The notes below the pieces were generated by a model. The model made no database searches. It saw nothing but the letters and a program-made list of their open reading frames with translations, and was not told where the DNA came from. DNA of 64,000 nucleotides from Thermosynechococcus sp. HN-54 (GTDB taxonomy: Bacteria; Cyanobacteriota; Cyanobacteriia; Thermosynechococcales; Thermosynechococcaceae): positions 1,426,001-1,490,000 of the forward strand of contig NZ_CP098039.1 in assembly GCF_023650955.1 (NCBI RefSeq). The letters run 5' to 3'. The translations under genes were made by a program, and so were the position numbers. Positions 22,204 through 31,542 of this stretch are shown piece by piece; the first letter of the stretch is position 1; every line of letters starts with the position of its first letter.

Positions 22204-22545
22204 TGTCTTGCAAAATATGTCCTTAGGGTTACAGTACCCTAGAAACAGAAATCTTAAAGTAAAATGAAAAACATAGCCCTTAAGGAATATGGCAGGCTGC
22301 CATTGCGACAACAATCAACACGGCAACCAACGGTGAACTAGACGTAAAGGAAGGCTTTTAGAGCGTGTTGCCGTTTCAGCCGAGCACAACCAAAGCTGCT
22401 CATCCCTATAGCAAATTTTAGATTCTTACATCTTTTTCATAAGATTTTACAAATTGGTACATGGCGGCACATTCTTAAGATTGTCTTAATATTTTTCTTG
22501 GGGGCTGCGCTATTCACTTATTCATTTTTTGGAGTTAATTGTCCT
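22204..22545. other. Intergenic region between the NUDIX and DUF1815 genes
   Basis: 342 nt between divergent genes. It is A/T-rich towards the DUF1815 start, with CTTAAGATTGTCTTAATATT at 22475-22494, an inverted-repeat-like element (CTTAAGA/TCTTAA) that could serve as operator or -10 region. The only open frame on the plus strand, 25 codons from 22264, looks random. I see no RNA gene. Confidence 0.5.
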
Positions 22546-22866
22546 ATGTTTTACCGCTTAGCCGAACAACACCGCCAGTTTATTCGCGATTTAGTCCTGA
22601 ACCTTCAGGCTCTCGCGATCGCCCTAGAAAACCGAGGCTACATGGCCTCCTGCTACACCTGTGGCGGTGAACTCAACAGTGCCTCCTTCATGGTCAGCTT
22701 GGCCGACAACCACCTGATTCGCTTCTTGGTCTCTGACTATGGGATCACTTGGACTGAAATGCGCGATGACCGCGAATTGATGAAACTCGAAGGGGCAGAG
22801 GCGATCAACCAACTGCAAGAACTGGCCAATCTCCTCAAGGAAGTCCGTATCCCCACTGCGGTTTAA
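22546..22866 (+). CDS. DUF1815 family protein
   Basis: A 106-residue cyanobacterial protein of the DUF1815 family (MFYRLAEQHRQFIRDLVLNLQALA start). It contains a CYTCGG motif at about 38-43 and a DYGITWTEMRDD segment. No function is known. ATG 22546 follows a GGAG element at 22531; the 16 codons of open frame upstream are not family-like. It stands alone with 86 nt before the next gene. Confidence 0.82.
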   Translation: MFYRLAEQHRQFIRDLVLNLQALAIALENRGYMASCYTCGGELNSASFMVSLADNHLIRFLVSDYGITWTEMRDDRELMKLEGAEAINQLQELANLLKEVRIPTAV

Positions 22867-22952
22867 TCCTGTCGGGGCTATCCCTCGATCTGTTGTCGGT
22901 GCTAGCTTAAAAGTAGAGTTGGACTTTCCTTCGACTTTGATCCCCACCCTCA

Positions 22953-23828
22953 ATGACTGAAGCGTCCCTTAGTTGGCAACACCAGTACCTCAGCGTTAAC
23001 CAAGTGCGCCTGCACTATGTCACCCAAGGCAGCGGTGATCTTGTGATTTTGTTGCATGGCTTTCCAGAGTTTTGGTACTCTTGGCGATTTCAAATTCCCG
23101 TACTGGCTCGTCATTTCAAGGTTGTAGTGCCAGATCTGCGGGGCTACAATGACTCCGAGAAGCCTGCCCACGGCTATGATCTCGATACCCTCAGCCAAGA
23201 TGTCACGGCGCTGATCCAAGAACTGGGCTATGAACGCGCACACATCGTCGGTCATGATTGCGGTGGCCTGATAGCTTGGCACGTGGCGGCACGCTTTCCC
23301 CAAATGGTGCAGCATTTAGCAGTCTTGAATACCCCCCATCCCTACCGTGTGGGACTGGAACTGTGGCAGCAGTTGGAACATTTTTGGCGCAACTGGCCGC
23401 TATTGGCCTGTCACATTCCCGGTGTAGCGGAATACTGGCTGGGGCATAATCTGCGGAGTTTTTTGCAGGATCTCTTTCAACGCTACTCCATCCGCAAGGC
23501 CGCCTTCTCGGCAGAAACCGTGCAACTCTATCAAGCAGCTCTCGAAAAAGCGGGGGCGATCGCTGCGGTGCTCAAAAGTTATCGCCATCTTTTTTCACCC
23601 CAACAGTGGTGGCACCTGCTGCAACAGCACACGGAAGCCATTACTAGCCCTACCCTGATCCTCTGGGGCGCCGATGATCCCCTCGCCCAACCTAGTCTTG
23701 CCAATGGCATCGAAGCGTGGATCCATGCACCGTGGCGGCTGAAATATCTGCCCGACTGTGGCCATTGGGCACAACAGGAAGTGCCGGGGCTAGTCAATCG
23801 CGAACTGCTTGCCTTTTTGCGTGCCTAA
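22953..23828 (+). CDS. Alpha/beta hydrolase, epoxide hydrolase-like
   Basis: A 291-residue alpha/beta hydrolase. Oxyanion-hole motif HGFPEFWYSWR, nucleophile Asp102 in GHDCGG, the GYNDSEKP loop, acid candidate in WGADDPLA and catalytic His in GHWAQQE. The Asp (not Ser) nucleophile and the HGFPE motif indicate epoxide hydrolases or haloacetate dehalogenases. Single cytoplasmic domain with a helical cap at about 125-205. The substrate is unknown. It is convergent with the DUF4912 gene, whose terminator overlaps the stop codon. Confidence 0.85.
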   Translation: MTEASLSWQHQYLSVNQVRLHYVTQGSGDLVILLHGFPEFWYSWRFQIPVLARHFKVVVPDLRGYNDSEKPAHGYDLDTLSQDVTALIQELGYERAHIVGHDCGGLIAWHVAARFPQMVQHLAVLNTPHPYRVGLELWQQLEHFWRNWPLLACHIPGVAEYWLGHNLRSFLQDLFQRYSIRKAAFSAETVQLYQAALEKAGAIAAVLKSYRHLFSPQQWWHLLQQHTEAITSPTLILWGADDPLAQPSLANGIEAWIHAPWRLKYLPDCGHWAQQEVPGLVNRELLAFLRA

Positions 23829-23856
23829 AAAAATCCCCCTACCAATCGGCAGAGGG
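23827..23856 (-). terminator. Rho-independent terminator of the DUF4912 gene
   Basis: Read on the minus strand: a nine-pair stem CCCTCTGCC / GGTAGGGGG (two wobbles) with loop GATT, followed by ATTTTTTT. It lies 30-59 nt after the DUF4912 stop and touches the stop codon of the convergent hydrolase gene. Confidence 0.8.
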
Positions 23857-23885
23857 CAAGGCATTTATTGAGCCAACCAACTAGC

Positions 23886-25124
23886 TTAGGCCAGCCACTC
23901 CAGCACCGCTTCTTCCTTGGTATTGGTGCGGCGCTCGGGGGTTTCGCGGGTGAACTTCATGTGAATGGCGCGGTTTTGTTCCCCATCTGCTGCCACTGCC
24001 AAGATCGGGAAGTCGATGAGGCCATCTTGGAAGGACATCTGGAAGCGGAACGTGCCATCGGGATTGAGTTTGATGGGGCGCCCACCAATCGTGACAGTGG
24101 CATCTGGCTCCGTAGCCCCATAGACAATGAGTTCAGCATCCGCCACCAACCAGAATTTGCGAGGGCGAATGGGAGCCGCCGAAGCTGAGAAGCCAACGCC
24201 CGACATCGTCAGACCCGAGACCGTCGGCACAGCCCATAGCCCAACCCCAGAAGGGAAGACGTAGGAACTGATGGCCATTTCGGGCAACTGGGAGATGAAC
24301 CCGGGGACTTGGTGCATCGAGCCAAAGAGAGAACCGGCCACCCGCTGCGCTTCGGCTCCTTCGGCCATGGCAAAGATGCCTTCGTAAATGGGATTGGGTT
24401 CAGTTGTGCCCGCCAAGGGTGCCCCCAGATCAAAGACGGTTTTGCCCCGCAGATCCATGTCCCAATCCACCGTAATGAATTGATCCCAAACCCAATCGGA
24501 GGGGTAGGCAGGAGGAATGTGTACCGGGGTGGAACGGGCTAGGACGAGCCAACGGCCATCGGCACAGCGGTAGCCAATTTCCACCACATAGTCGCGATCG
24601 CTGACGGGAATCGGTAAGTACCACTCCCGTGCCAACTCATCGCAGGGGTATTCCTGAACACTGTGGGGAATTTGGCTGTCGAGGTTAATATTGGTGGCGT
24701 CATAGAGGCGGAGAGCCAGTTGCTGACCCCCCTGCCGCCGCAATTCTTCGCGGTGCTCGTTGGGCACATCCCAATAGGCGTAGGCCCACTGCGGATCCCG
24801 AGGCATGAGGACAATGCGGCTTTCACCATAGCCACCGGGCAAATCCCCAAGGCCTTCATCTACAGAGGCCAAGAGAACATCATCTTGAGCAGGACCGAGG
24901 TCAAATTTTGCTGCTTCCACTTTTTCTTGCGACTCCAGACTAGAGGGGACAGGTTGGACAGAAATGGTGGTGGTGGATCCGTTGGCTTGCGCCTGCTTTT
25001 CACGGATGGCAGCGAGGAGTTGATCTTTGCGCATACGGCTATAGCGGGACACTTGCAGTTCACTGGCGACCCGCCGCAACTGCCGCAAGGTCATTTCTTC
25101 TAAAGGGGGGAGATCTTTCGGCAT
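23886..25124 (-). CDS. DUF4912 domain protein with N-terminal Rho-N/SAP-like domain
   Basis: A 412-residue protein. Residues 8-46 (LEEMTLRQLRRVASELQVSRYSRMRKDQLL) form a SAP/Rho-N-like helix-extended-helix that in other proteins binds nucleic acid. A serine/glutamine-rich linker follows, then the DUF4912 region (RIVLMPRDPQWAYAYWDVP, YVVEIGYRCADGRW) and a long C-terminal beta-rich part containing VYGATEPDATVTIGGRPI. The function is unknown. It is monocistronic, with its own terminator; the 327-nt upstream gap separates it from divergent sufS. Confidence 0.78.
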   Translation of the reverse strand: MPKDLPPLEEMTLRQLRRVASELQVSRYSRMRKDQLLAAIREKQAQANGSTTTISVQPVPSSLESQEKVEAAKFDLGPAQDDVLLASVDEGLGDLPGGYGESRIVLMPRDPQWAYAYWDVPNEHREELRRQGGQQLALRLYDATNINLDSQIPHSVQEYPCDELAREWYLPIPVSDRDYVVEIGYRCADGRWLVLARSTPVHIPPAYPSDWVWDQFITVDWDMDLRGKTVFDLGAPLAGTTEPNPIYEGIFAMAEGAEAQRVAGSLFGSMHQVPGFISQLPEMAISSYVFPSGVGLWAVPTVSGLTMSGVGFSASAAPIRPRKFWLVADAELIVYGATEPDATVTIGGRPIKLNPDGTFRFQMSFQDGLIDFPILAVAADGEQNRAIHMKFTRETPERRTNTKEEAVLEWLA

Positions 25125-25451
25125 GGGTGCCTCCTTATCGTGGGTTGATAGACGGAGCTATCCTTTGCCCTTGATCTTTGGCAAAAAAGTCTTGGGGCGT
25201 CAAGGGAATTCGGGCATACTACTAGGAATTTATACGCAGTTTATCCCTTTGCGGGGATCAAGTGTCAGCATTTCATAACATTCATTCTGTTCGGAGATCA
25301 AGATAGCGGTTTGCAATCCCTGTTCAGTTGCAAGCCGTCTTCTGCCATGGGGAAGGGAGTATAGTTAAAAATGTATTCCTGCAAATGCCGTGGGGACTTG
25401 CAAGGAAATTCCTGAAAATTCCTGAATCTTACTGATGCCACCACAACCACT
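25125..25451. other. Intergenic region between the DUF4912 gene and sufS
   Basis: 327 nt between divergent genes. It holds a perfect 10-bp tandem repeat, AAATTCCTGA twice at 25406-25425, and a TTGCAA direct repeat near 25315-25340. No CDS or RNA gene is seen, and no convincing SufR-type box. Confidence 0.5.
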
Positions 25452-26702
25452 ATGACGATCGCCCCTAGCTGCTCCCTTGCTGATCTGTGCCGTGCTGACT
25501 TTCCAATTTTGGCGCGACAGGTGCACGATCGCCCCTTGATTTACTTTGATAATGCGGCCACCTCCCAGAAGCCCTTAGCGGTTCTCAATACCCTTGAGGA
25601 CTACTATCGTCGCTACAACTCGAATGTCCATCGAGGGGTTCACACGCTGAGTGCTGAGGCGACCACGGCCTACGAAGGGGCACGGCAAAAAGTGGCGCGG
25701 TTTGTCAATGCGGCCAGCGCTGAGGAGATTATCTACACCCGCAATGCCAGTGAGGCGATTAACCTCGTGGCCTATAGCTGGGGCATGAATACGCTGCGGG
25801 AAGGGGATGAAATTATCCTGACGGTAATGGAGCACCACAGCAATCTGATCCCGTGGCAGTTTGTGGCGCAGAAAACCGGTGCTCGCCTCAAGTTTGTCGA
25901 ACTCACGCCAGAGCAAATTTTTGATCTCAACCATTATGAAAGTCTTTTGAGCGATCGCACGCGCTTGGTGGCCGTCGCCCATGTCTCGAATACGTTAGGC
26001 TGTCTCAACCCCATTCCGGAGATTGTCCGCCTTGCCCATGCTCAGGGAGCGCGGGTACTGGTGGATGCCTGCCAAAGTGTACCGCATCTCCCCATTGATG
26101 TGCAGGAGTTGGGCTGCGATTGGCTGGTGGCCTCCGGTCACAAAATGTGTGCACCCACAGGGATTGGCTTTCTTTGGGGACGGGCGGAGCTGCTGCGGCA
26201 AATGCCCCCCTTTTTGGGTGGTGGGGAAATGATTGCCGATGTCTTTCTCGACCATGCCACGTATGCCGATATTCCCCATAAGTTTGAGGCGGGAACGCCA
26301 GCCATTGCCGAGGCGATCGCCCTTGGGGCAGCGGTGGATTATCTCAGCCAGTGGGGGATGGAGCGCATTCACGCCTACGAGCAGGAACTCACGGCCTATC
26401 TCTTTGAACGCCTCCAAGAGCTTCCCGGTGTCACAGTGTATGGCCCCAAATCGGGCGATCGCGCTGCCTTGGCGAGCTTTACTGTCGGTGAGGTTCACCC
26501 CCACGATCTCTCCACCATTCTCGATCAGGCGGGGATTGCGATTCGAGCCGGACACCACTGCACACAACCCTTGCATCGCCATTTAGGGGTTCAGTCCACG
26601 GCACGGGCCAGCCTCTATTTCTACAACACCCGCGCCGAAATTGATCAGTTTATTGCTGCCCTTGGAGAAGCCATTGCCTTCTTTAGCGATGTCTTTGCCT
26701 AA
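25452..26702 (+). CDS. sufS: Cysteine desulfurase SufS
   Basis: A 416-residue PLP enzyme that takes sulphur from cysteine for Fe-S cluster assembly. PLP lysine K231 in [22 protein letters not shown] start, MEHHSN segment, persulphide-forming Cys370 in [11 protein letters not shown], which is the group II (SufS) arrangement. No sufBCD is adjacent in this window. The end overlaps the stop of the convergent dnaE-C gene by 4 nt. The 327-nt upstream region probably carries its promoter. Confidence 0.93.
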   Translation: MTIAPSCSLADLCRADFPILARQVHDRPLIYFDNAATSQKPLAVLNTLEDYYRRYNSNVHRGVHTLSAEATTAYEGARQKVARFVNAASAEEIIYTRNASEAINLVAYSWGMNTLREGDEIILTVMEHHSNLIPWQFVAQKTGARLKFVELTPEQIFDLNHYESLLSDRTRLVAVAHVSNTLGCLNPIPEIVRLAHAQGARVLVDACQSVPHLPIDVQELGCDWLVASGHKMCAPTGIGFLWGRAELLRQMPPFLGGGEMIADVFLDHATYADIPHKFEAGTPAIAEAIALGAAVDYLSQWGMERIHAYEQELTAYLFERLQELPGVTVYGPKSGDRAALASFTVGEVHPHDLSTILDQAGIAIRAGHHCTQPLHRHLGVQSTARASLYFYNTRAEIDQFIAALGEAIAFFSDVFA

Positions 26703-28057
26703 AGCTTGAGACTTAGGAGTTCACTCGCTTCGGCATGAAAACCGGCACTGGTGAGGGCATGGCAGGCGCGATCGGCATCCTCAACGCGAAACTGCGACCC
26801 TAAGCGAACGTACTGGGCATGGTAGCCATCCGTGACTTTGACCACCACCGGCACCTTGGGCATCTCTCCCACCTGTTGTTTGAGCACTTCTGAGAGACGA
26901 TTTTGGGCTTGAATATCCCCTGCTTGCTCGACTGGCAGATCCACAAGGACAAGTTTCACCTCTTCAAGCGGTTCGGCATCTTCAATGAGGAATTGGGGGC
27001 GATCGTCGCGCATCTCTAGGGTGCCCCACAGCAGCAGCCGATGATCCAGCTGCAATTGGCCATGAATCCGCTCATAGGCTTTGGGAAAAACCACCGCTTC
27101 CGCCTGACCGGTGAGGTCTTCCAACTGGACAATGGCCATCCGCTCGCCGCGCTTGGTGGTAATGGGCTTGAGTCCGGTCAGCAGGGCAATCACACTCACG
27201 ATCCCTTGACCCGTGTGCTGCTCGAGATCCGCTAAGCTAATGGGGGCAATCATGGCCGCTGGTCGGTGAATATCCTTGAGGGGATGGTTCGACACATAAA
27301 ATCCCAGCAGGTCCTTTTCTTGGCGGAGCTTCTCAGCATCGGGTAAATCATCCACCGGCGGCGCACTGGGGGCTGGGTCATAGCTGCTGCTGGGTTCATT
27401 GCTAGAGCTACCCGCCAACATATCAAAGAGGTTCACTTGCCCCACCGCCCGATCCTTGGCGCGGGCTTGTGCCCACTCCAGCACGAGGGGGAGATCCTGC
27501 ATCAGTTGGTTGCGGTTGCGCTGGGGATGGAGACTATCCATGGCACCACAGGCAATCAGGGATTCAAGGGCACGACGATTGAGAATGCGACTATCGCCCC
27601 CCGCACGCGGAACCCGTTCGCAAAAATCCGCCAAACTTTGAAAGGCGCCCCCTTGTGCCCGTGCCTGCAAAATGGCCTCAATCACCCCCTGACCGACATT
27701 GCGTACTGCCGACAGACCAAAAAGAATTTTGTCCCCCACTGGCGTAAAGTCAATGTCTGAGCGATTCACATCGGGGGGAAGGACCTCAATTCCCATGCTC
27801 AGACAGGTGGCAATATAGCGCTGTACCTTGTCTTGGTCGCCACTATTCGCCGTGAGCAAGGCTGCCATATACTCGACGGGAAAGTTGGCTTTGAGAAAGG
27901 CGGTTTGATAGGTCACGTAGCCGTAGGCCGTGGAGTGGGATTTGTTAAAGCAATTGGCGGCGATCGCCCCATTGGCCAAAAGAAAATTGTGATCCCCAGC
28001 TAACCCAATGTCATAGACCGCTTGCCAACCCACCAGCCGCCGGCGGACAATCTTCAC
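26699..28057 (-). CDS. dnaE: DNA polymerase III alpha subunit, C-terminal half with C-half of the split intein
   Basis: A 452-residue precursor. Residues 1-35 ([12 protein letters not shown]...GAIAAN) are the split intein C-half; the extein starts at Cys36 ([16 protein letters not shown]) and contains the polymerase thumb/fingers remainder, a helix-hairpin-helix region and an OB-fold (about 320-400). Start GTG 28057 is set by the intein start; the 57 codons of open frame upstream belong to intergenic DNA. Ligated to the N-half it gives a polymerase of 1172 residues. It overlaps sufS by 4 nt at the 3' end. Confidence 0.95.
   Translation of the reverse strand: MKIVRRRLVGWQAVYDIGLAGDHNFLLANGAIAANCFNKSHSTAYGYVTYQTAFLKANFPVEYMAALLTANSGDQDKVQRYIATCLSMGIEVLPPDVNRSDIDFTPVGDKILFGLSAVRNVGQGVIEAILQARAQGGAFQSLADFCERVPRAGGDSRILNRRALESLIACGAMDSLHPQRNRNQLMQDLPLVLEWAQARAKDRAVGQVNLFDMLAGSSSNEPSSSYDPAPSAPPVDDLPDAEKLRQEKDLLGFYVSNHPLKDIHRPAAMIAPISLADLEQHTGQGIVSVIALLTGLKPITTKRGERMAIVQLEDLTGQAEAVVFPKAYERIHGQLQLDHRLLLWGTLEMRDDRPQFLIEDAEPLEEVKLVLVDLPVEQAGDIQAQNRLSEVLKQQVGEMPKVPVVVKVTDGYHAQYVRLGSQFRVEDADRACHALTSAGFHAEASELLSLKL
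27953..28057 (-). other. C-terminal half of split DnaE intein
   Basis: 35 codons starting with GTG and ending with Ala-Ala-Asn before extein Cys36. It contains the block F ([17 protein letters not shown]) and block G (Asn35, then Cys +1). The penultimate residue is Ala, as in other DnaE split inteins, not His. Confidence 0.95.
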
Positions 28058-28083
28058 GCTCAGCCCTCCCAAACCTGCGCTCT

Positions 28084-28722
28084 CTATTCTAATCGCGGCA
28101 CAGTCTCGCGATCGGGAATCCGCAGATCCCGCAGGGGCATGGCGCTTAAACACTGATAGTGGGCTGTGAACCAATCGGGGGTTTGTACACCTATACTGGC
28201 TAGAGCCGCCACCGTGGGAAAAGGCCACAGTCGCTCAAAGACCACTTCCCCCTGCCAGCCAAATTGCAGAAAATAGCAGCCCACGGGTGCCTGCAAGTGA
28301 TCTAACAGTCGTCGGCCGAGGGCATAGAGGGTTTGTCGCTGGCGATCGCTGGCATGGATGGGCAGCTGCCATCTCCCCTCAAGACAGCCAATCACCTCGC
28401 CAAAGAGGGTTCCCTTTGCCGTTTGCGCCAGCGGTAACTGATAAAGACCTCCTGTACCTGTCCGCATTCCCCACTGGGAGACCAAGGCAGTCAAGGATTC
28501 ACACTGCTGCCAAAGGATAGGTGCTAAGGGTGCCCAATGGGTGAGGCTATAGTCCAGAACCTCAGACTGGCGAGTAATCTCCGTAGGGGCATCGAGGGAA
28601 CACACAGCTATCTCAGCATTGCCATGACACTGTTGCAACAGCGGCACTACTTGAGTCATCACCTGATCAGCGGCAAGTTCAGGCTCCGTCGGCTGCGCCG
28701 CACACCAAATCCGTAGTTTCAA
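28084..28722 (-). CDS. Conserved hypothetical protein
   Basis: A 212-residue soluble protein that I do not recognise. It starts with KLRIWCAAQPTEPEL and is rich in leucine and glutamine, with short motifs (GTGGLYQLPLAQTAKGTLFGEVIG) but no known catalytic pattern and no membrane helix. The TTG start at 28722 overlaps the stop of the upstream broken gene in a TTGA arrangement, so it may depend on that message for translation. It ends 26 nt before dnaE-C. Confidence 0.55.
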   Translation of the reverse strand: MKLRIWCAAQPTEPELAADQVMTQVVPLLQQCHGNAEIAVCSLDAPTEITRQSEVLDYSLTHWAPLAPILWQQCESLTALVSQWGMRTGTGGLYQLPLAQTAKGTLFGEVIGCLEGRWQLPIHASDRQRQTLYALGRRLLDHLQAPVGCYFLQFGWQGEVVFERLWPFPTVAALASIGVQTPDWFTAHYQCLSAMPLRDLRIPDRETVPRLE

Positions 28723-29120
28723 TCCTCCAATCCTCCTGCTGCGAGGGCAGCTAACCAGCGGCTCATGAGCATGGCATGCTGGGCTAACCGCGAGAAAATC
28801 GCATCCGCCAAGCTCTCATTGTAGGTGTGGGCGGTCAAGGTGCGATCGTCCACCATTTGCAGCGCTAAGCGAGCCTCCTCTGGGGTAAGTAGGCCAAGGG
28901 CCAAACAAGCACGGATCACTCGGCGAAGCAATGTCTAGCCCCTCCCGCTCTCGCAGGTATAGTTGTGCTGCTTTCCAAACCGCCTCTAGGGTATATTCAA
29001 ATCGCTGAATTGCGGCATCACAAATAAAATAATCGTATCTGTGCGCTCACCCAAGGGCAGTTCTTGCAAAGTTACTAGCGCTCTTTGGGCAGTCACTAAT
29101 CGTTCCCTCAGCCGATCCAC
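28719..29120 (-). pseudogene. HI0074-type nucleotidyltransferase substrate-binding (HEPN-like) protein, frameshifted twice
   Basis: Three frames together spell one HI0074-family protein: VDRLRERLVTAQRALV from GTG 29120 in the first, DAAIQRFEYTLEAVWKAAQL in the second and RRVIRACLALGLLTPEE...DDRTLTAHTYNES in the third. The first frame shift lies near 29015-29025 and the second near 28925-28930. Each piece matches the family in order, so the gene is inactivated rather than three genes. It overlaps the end of the partner nucleotidyltransferase gene by 13 nt, the normal pair arrangement. Confidence 0.8.
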
Positions 29121-29455
29121 TGAATGCCCTCTGTGATGACTCGCGATCGAAAGTCAGCGGACACTTCTGACAAGTCCACCACATCTACTGGATAGATCAG
29201 GTTGGACATTTCTAGGTGCTCCCGCAACTCACTCAAAAGCCCCGCGGGCAATGGTGCAAGGGGCAGGATGCCCACATCCAAGTCGGAGCTTTGCCGCAGG
29301 GCACCATGGGCAGCCGAGCCGAATAGATAAACCTTGACGGGAAGCCCGGTGAAAAAGTCTTCTAGGATCCCTTTGAGTTCCTGTAGTTCTCCAATGCTTA
29401 CTTGTCCTGTGGATGCCCCTAGGAAGGATTCTAGACGATGACCCCCCCTAGCCAT
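29108..29455 (-). CDS. Nucleotidyltransferase (MNT/HI0073 type)
   Basis: A 115-residue minimal nucleotidyltransferase. The catalytic pattern GSAAHGALRQSSDLDVGI supplies the GSX10DXD motif; a third acidic position is in PVDVVDLSE. Such proteins pair with HI0074/HEPN-like partners; some pairs act as toxin-antitoxin modules in which MNT adenylylates the HEPN toxin. ATG 29455 is chosen: it overlaps the stop of the upstream coiled-coil gene by 8 nt, while the longer frame would run antiparallel to no known start. Its partner gene is broken, leaving this as an orphan. Confidence 0.8.
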   Translation of the reverse strand: MARGGHRLESFLGASTGQVSIGELQELKGILEDFFTGLPVKVYLFGSAAHGALRQSSDLDVGILPLAPLPAGLLSELREHLEMSNLIYPVDVVDLSEVSADFRSRVITEGIQWIG

Positions 29456-29996
29456 TACCAAAGCTGGGAACAAGGCCAACACGAGCCGGTTGTAATGAAG
29501 GGAATCCCTGCTGCTGTTGCTGACGGGCTTGTGCAGCCAAGAGGGTTTGTAGATTCCGCAGTTCGGCACGCAGTTGCGCGTTTTCTTTTTCGAGGCTTTC
29601 AATTTTGAGTTTAACTTGACTCAGCCGCTCACTAAATTTTTGCCGATAGACTTCGGGCATTTCTTGGATGACGCGCTCCAACATCTGGTTGCGATCGCTC
29701 AATTCAATGACTTGAGCCTTCAGTTCATTCATTTCCGCTTCACGATTTTGGCTCTGCTGCTGGTAGGCAAGGATCTGTTCTTGGTAGGCGGCAATTTTTG
29801 CTTCCACCTGTTGCACCTGCACTTGCAGCAACTTGAGGGCTTCGGCATTGGCGGCTTCGGTCTTGCGGGCTTGGTAAAAGCGCACAAATAACTCAGGATG
29901 CTGCACCATGAGTTGATAGAGTTCCTCTGAGAGTTGCTGCACGAGTTGATCCCGTACCAGCAGTTCGTCGGCTAAGTTGAGGGAAGTATCGTTCAC
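29448..29996 (-). CDS. Coiled-coil protein of unknown function
   Basis: A 182-residue protein, almost entirely coiled coil between about residues 40 and 160 (heptads of L/I/V with Q, E and K), ending in a glutamine run and a short proline/glycine tail. The GTG start at 29996 precedes [21 protein letters not shown], which is common to cyanobacterial homologues as far as I recall. No membrane segment. A structural or scaffold role is inferred only from the coiled coil. Divergent from rsmH (59 nt apart). Confidence 0.65.
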   Translation of the reverse strand: MNDTSLNLADELLVRDQLVQQLSEELYQLMVQHPELFVRFYQARKTEAANAEALKLLQVQVQQVEAKIAAYQEQILAYQQQSQNREAEMNELKAQVIELSDRNQMLERVIQEMPEVYRQKFSERLSQVKLKIESLEKENAQLRAELRNLQTLLAAQARQQQQQGFPSLQPARVGLVPSFGNG

Positions 29997-30055
29997 GGCG
30001 GCTGCTCTCCAAGGGACTGTGCTGTGGCAAATTTTACGCTGGTTGTGATCCGCTC

Positions 30056-30928
30056 ATGCAAGATTTGGAATTTTCCACCTACCATCAACCGGTACTGGCA
30101 ACCGCAGTTCTTGAGGCGCTACAGCCGAAGGCGAGGGGATTCTACTTGGATGCAACGGTGGGCGGTGGCGGACACACGGCACTTTTATTGCGGGCGGAGC
30201 CAACCTGTCGAGTGCTGGCGATCGATCAAGACCCGATGGCCCTAGCGGCAGCTCAAGAGTTCCTTGCCCCTTTTGGCGATCGCGTGCAGTTTTGGCAGGG
30301 TAATTTTGCTGATCTACCTGTAGCTGAACCGATGTTTGATGGCATTTTGGCAGATCTGGGGGTGAGTTCCGCCCAGTTGGATCGCCCAGAACGGGGCTTT
30401 AGTTTTCGCTTTGATGCCCCCCTCGATATGCGCATGAATCCCAATAACCCTTTGACAGCCGCAACGGTGATCAATCATTACAGCGAGCGAGAACTGGCGG
30501 ATATTTTCTACGAGTATGGTGAAGAACGCTTTGCCCGCCGCATTGCGCGGCAGATTGTTGCCCGTCGCCCCCTCACCACCACCCAAGAACTGGCACAAGT
30601 GGTTGCCCACTGCCTCAAAGCTTCTCCCCGCCAACGTATTCATCCGGCCACGCGGGTGTTTCAGGCCTTGCGTATCTATGTGAACCAAGAGCTAGGGGTG
30701 CTCGACCAATTTTTGGCGCGATCGCCCCACTGGTTAAAGCCCCCAGGGCGCATTGCTGTGATTAGTTTCCATAGCCTAGAGGATCGCCGTGTGAAGCAGG
30801 CGTGGCGTGCCCATCCCCTCCTAGAAGTTGTGACCCGTAAACCGATTGTCCCAGATGCGGCAGAAGTGGCTCTCAACCCGCGATCGCGCTCGGCAAAGCT
30901 GCGAATTGCTGCGCGTACTGCTGTGTGA
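30056..30928 (+). CDS. rsmH: 16S rRNA (cytosine-1402-N4)-methyltransferase RsmH
   Basis: A 290-residue SAM-dependent enzyme (formerly MraW) methylating C1402 in the decoding centre. Motifs: YHQPVL start, [14 protein letters not shown] (SAM-binding), [22 protein letters not shown], and the C-terminal [14 protein letters not shown] and RSAKLR. It heads a division-type cluster with the FtsL-like gene and ftsI downstream, the dcw order seen in many bacteria. ATG 30056. Confidence 0.95.
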   Translation: MQDLEFSTYHQPVLATAVLEALQPKARGFYLDATVGGGGHTALLLRAEPTCRVLAIDQDPMALAAAQEFLAPFGDRVQFWQGNFADLPVAEPMFDGILADLGVSSAQLDRPERGFSFRFDAPLDMRMNPNNPLTAATVINHYSERELADIFYEYGEERFARRIARQIVARRPLTTTQELAQVVAHCLKASPRQRIHPATRVFQALRIYVNQELGVLDQFLARSPHWLKPPGRIAVISFHSLEDRRVKQAWRAHPLLEVVTRKPIVPDAAEVALNPRSRSAKLRIAARTAV

Positions 30929-31091
30929 ATTGTTGTTTTCCTCCTCGATTGCCCCGTGGGTGCAGCCTGCCCCAAGCATGAGAGGATCCCAACTTTGCAT
31001 GAATTGCCGCAGTAATGGTTTATTTATAGCTATCTTTAGCGTGTGTCTTGCCAACCCTAGGGTAATTAATTGCTGAGGAGTGCTTAAGTCT

Positions 31092-31532
31092 ATGGCTGCT
31101 GCCCCTAAATTAAAATCCCGATTTCTGACCCAACCGTCCCCCATTTTGACGGAAATTCGGCCGCTCCCTAAGCCACAGATTTCCCTCTGGCAAAAAGCAT
31201 TATTGGGCATTCAGTGGGTTTCTGGCGTGGCGGCCACCAGTGCCTTGGTCGCTGTACTCCCCCTCTATGGTTGGTCAGCCCTCTCGGAGCAGCAGTGGAG
31301 TCAGGCCTATCAGCGTTTGGAAACCCTAAAACGGCAAGAGCGGGAGCTACTCATCAACAATGAAACTCTACGCTATCGGGTGACGCAGCAAGTGCAACGC
31401 GCTCCCCAAGGACTCCTGCCCCAAACCCCGCAACATATTCTTTTTCTGCCCAATGAGGGCAAGATGACTCCCAGAACTCATGTTGAGCGCCCCCCTGTGA
31501 CACCCCCCCCTCAGCGCACAGTCAACTATTGA
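31092..31532 (+). CDS. FtsL-like single-pass protein
   Basis: A 146-residue protein with a soluble N-terminus, one membrane helix at about residues 43-68, a coiled-coil-like stretch (QAYQRLETLKRQERELLINNETLRYRV) and a proline-rich C-terminus. Topology, coiled coil and position between rsmH and ftsI match FtsL of the divisome, although sequence similarity is too weak for a firm name. ATG 31092 has GAGGAG at 31075-31080; an upstream in-frame GTG is less well placed. ftsI starts 10 nt downstream. Confidence 0.7.
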   Translation: MAAAPKLKSRFLTQPSPILTEIRPLPKPQISLWQKALLGIQWVSGVAATSALVAVLPLYGWSALSEQQWSQAYQRLETLKRQERELLINNETLRYRVTQQVQRAPQGLLPQTPQHILFLPNEGKMTPRTHVERPPVTPPPQRTVNY

Positions 31533-31542
31533 CGCTGCGCCT

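Noticed and set aside
22264-22341. 25-codon frame in the NUDIX/DUF1815 gap
   Set aside because: Too short, no ribosome site and no hydrophobic or family pattern.
24663-25103. 146-codon plus-strand frame inside the DUF4912 gene
   Set aside because: Antisense shadow; the minus-strand DUF4912 protein has recognisable domains throughout.
28058-28228. 57-codon extension of the dnaE C-half
   Set aside because: The intein C-half starts at the GTG at 28057; upstream codons overlap the neighbouring gene end and show no similarity.
30846-31076. 76-codon plus-strand frame across the rsmH end
   Set aside because: Overlaps rsmH in another frame and ends before the FtsL-like gene; composition is random.
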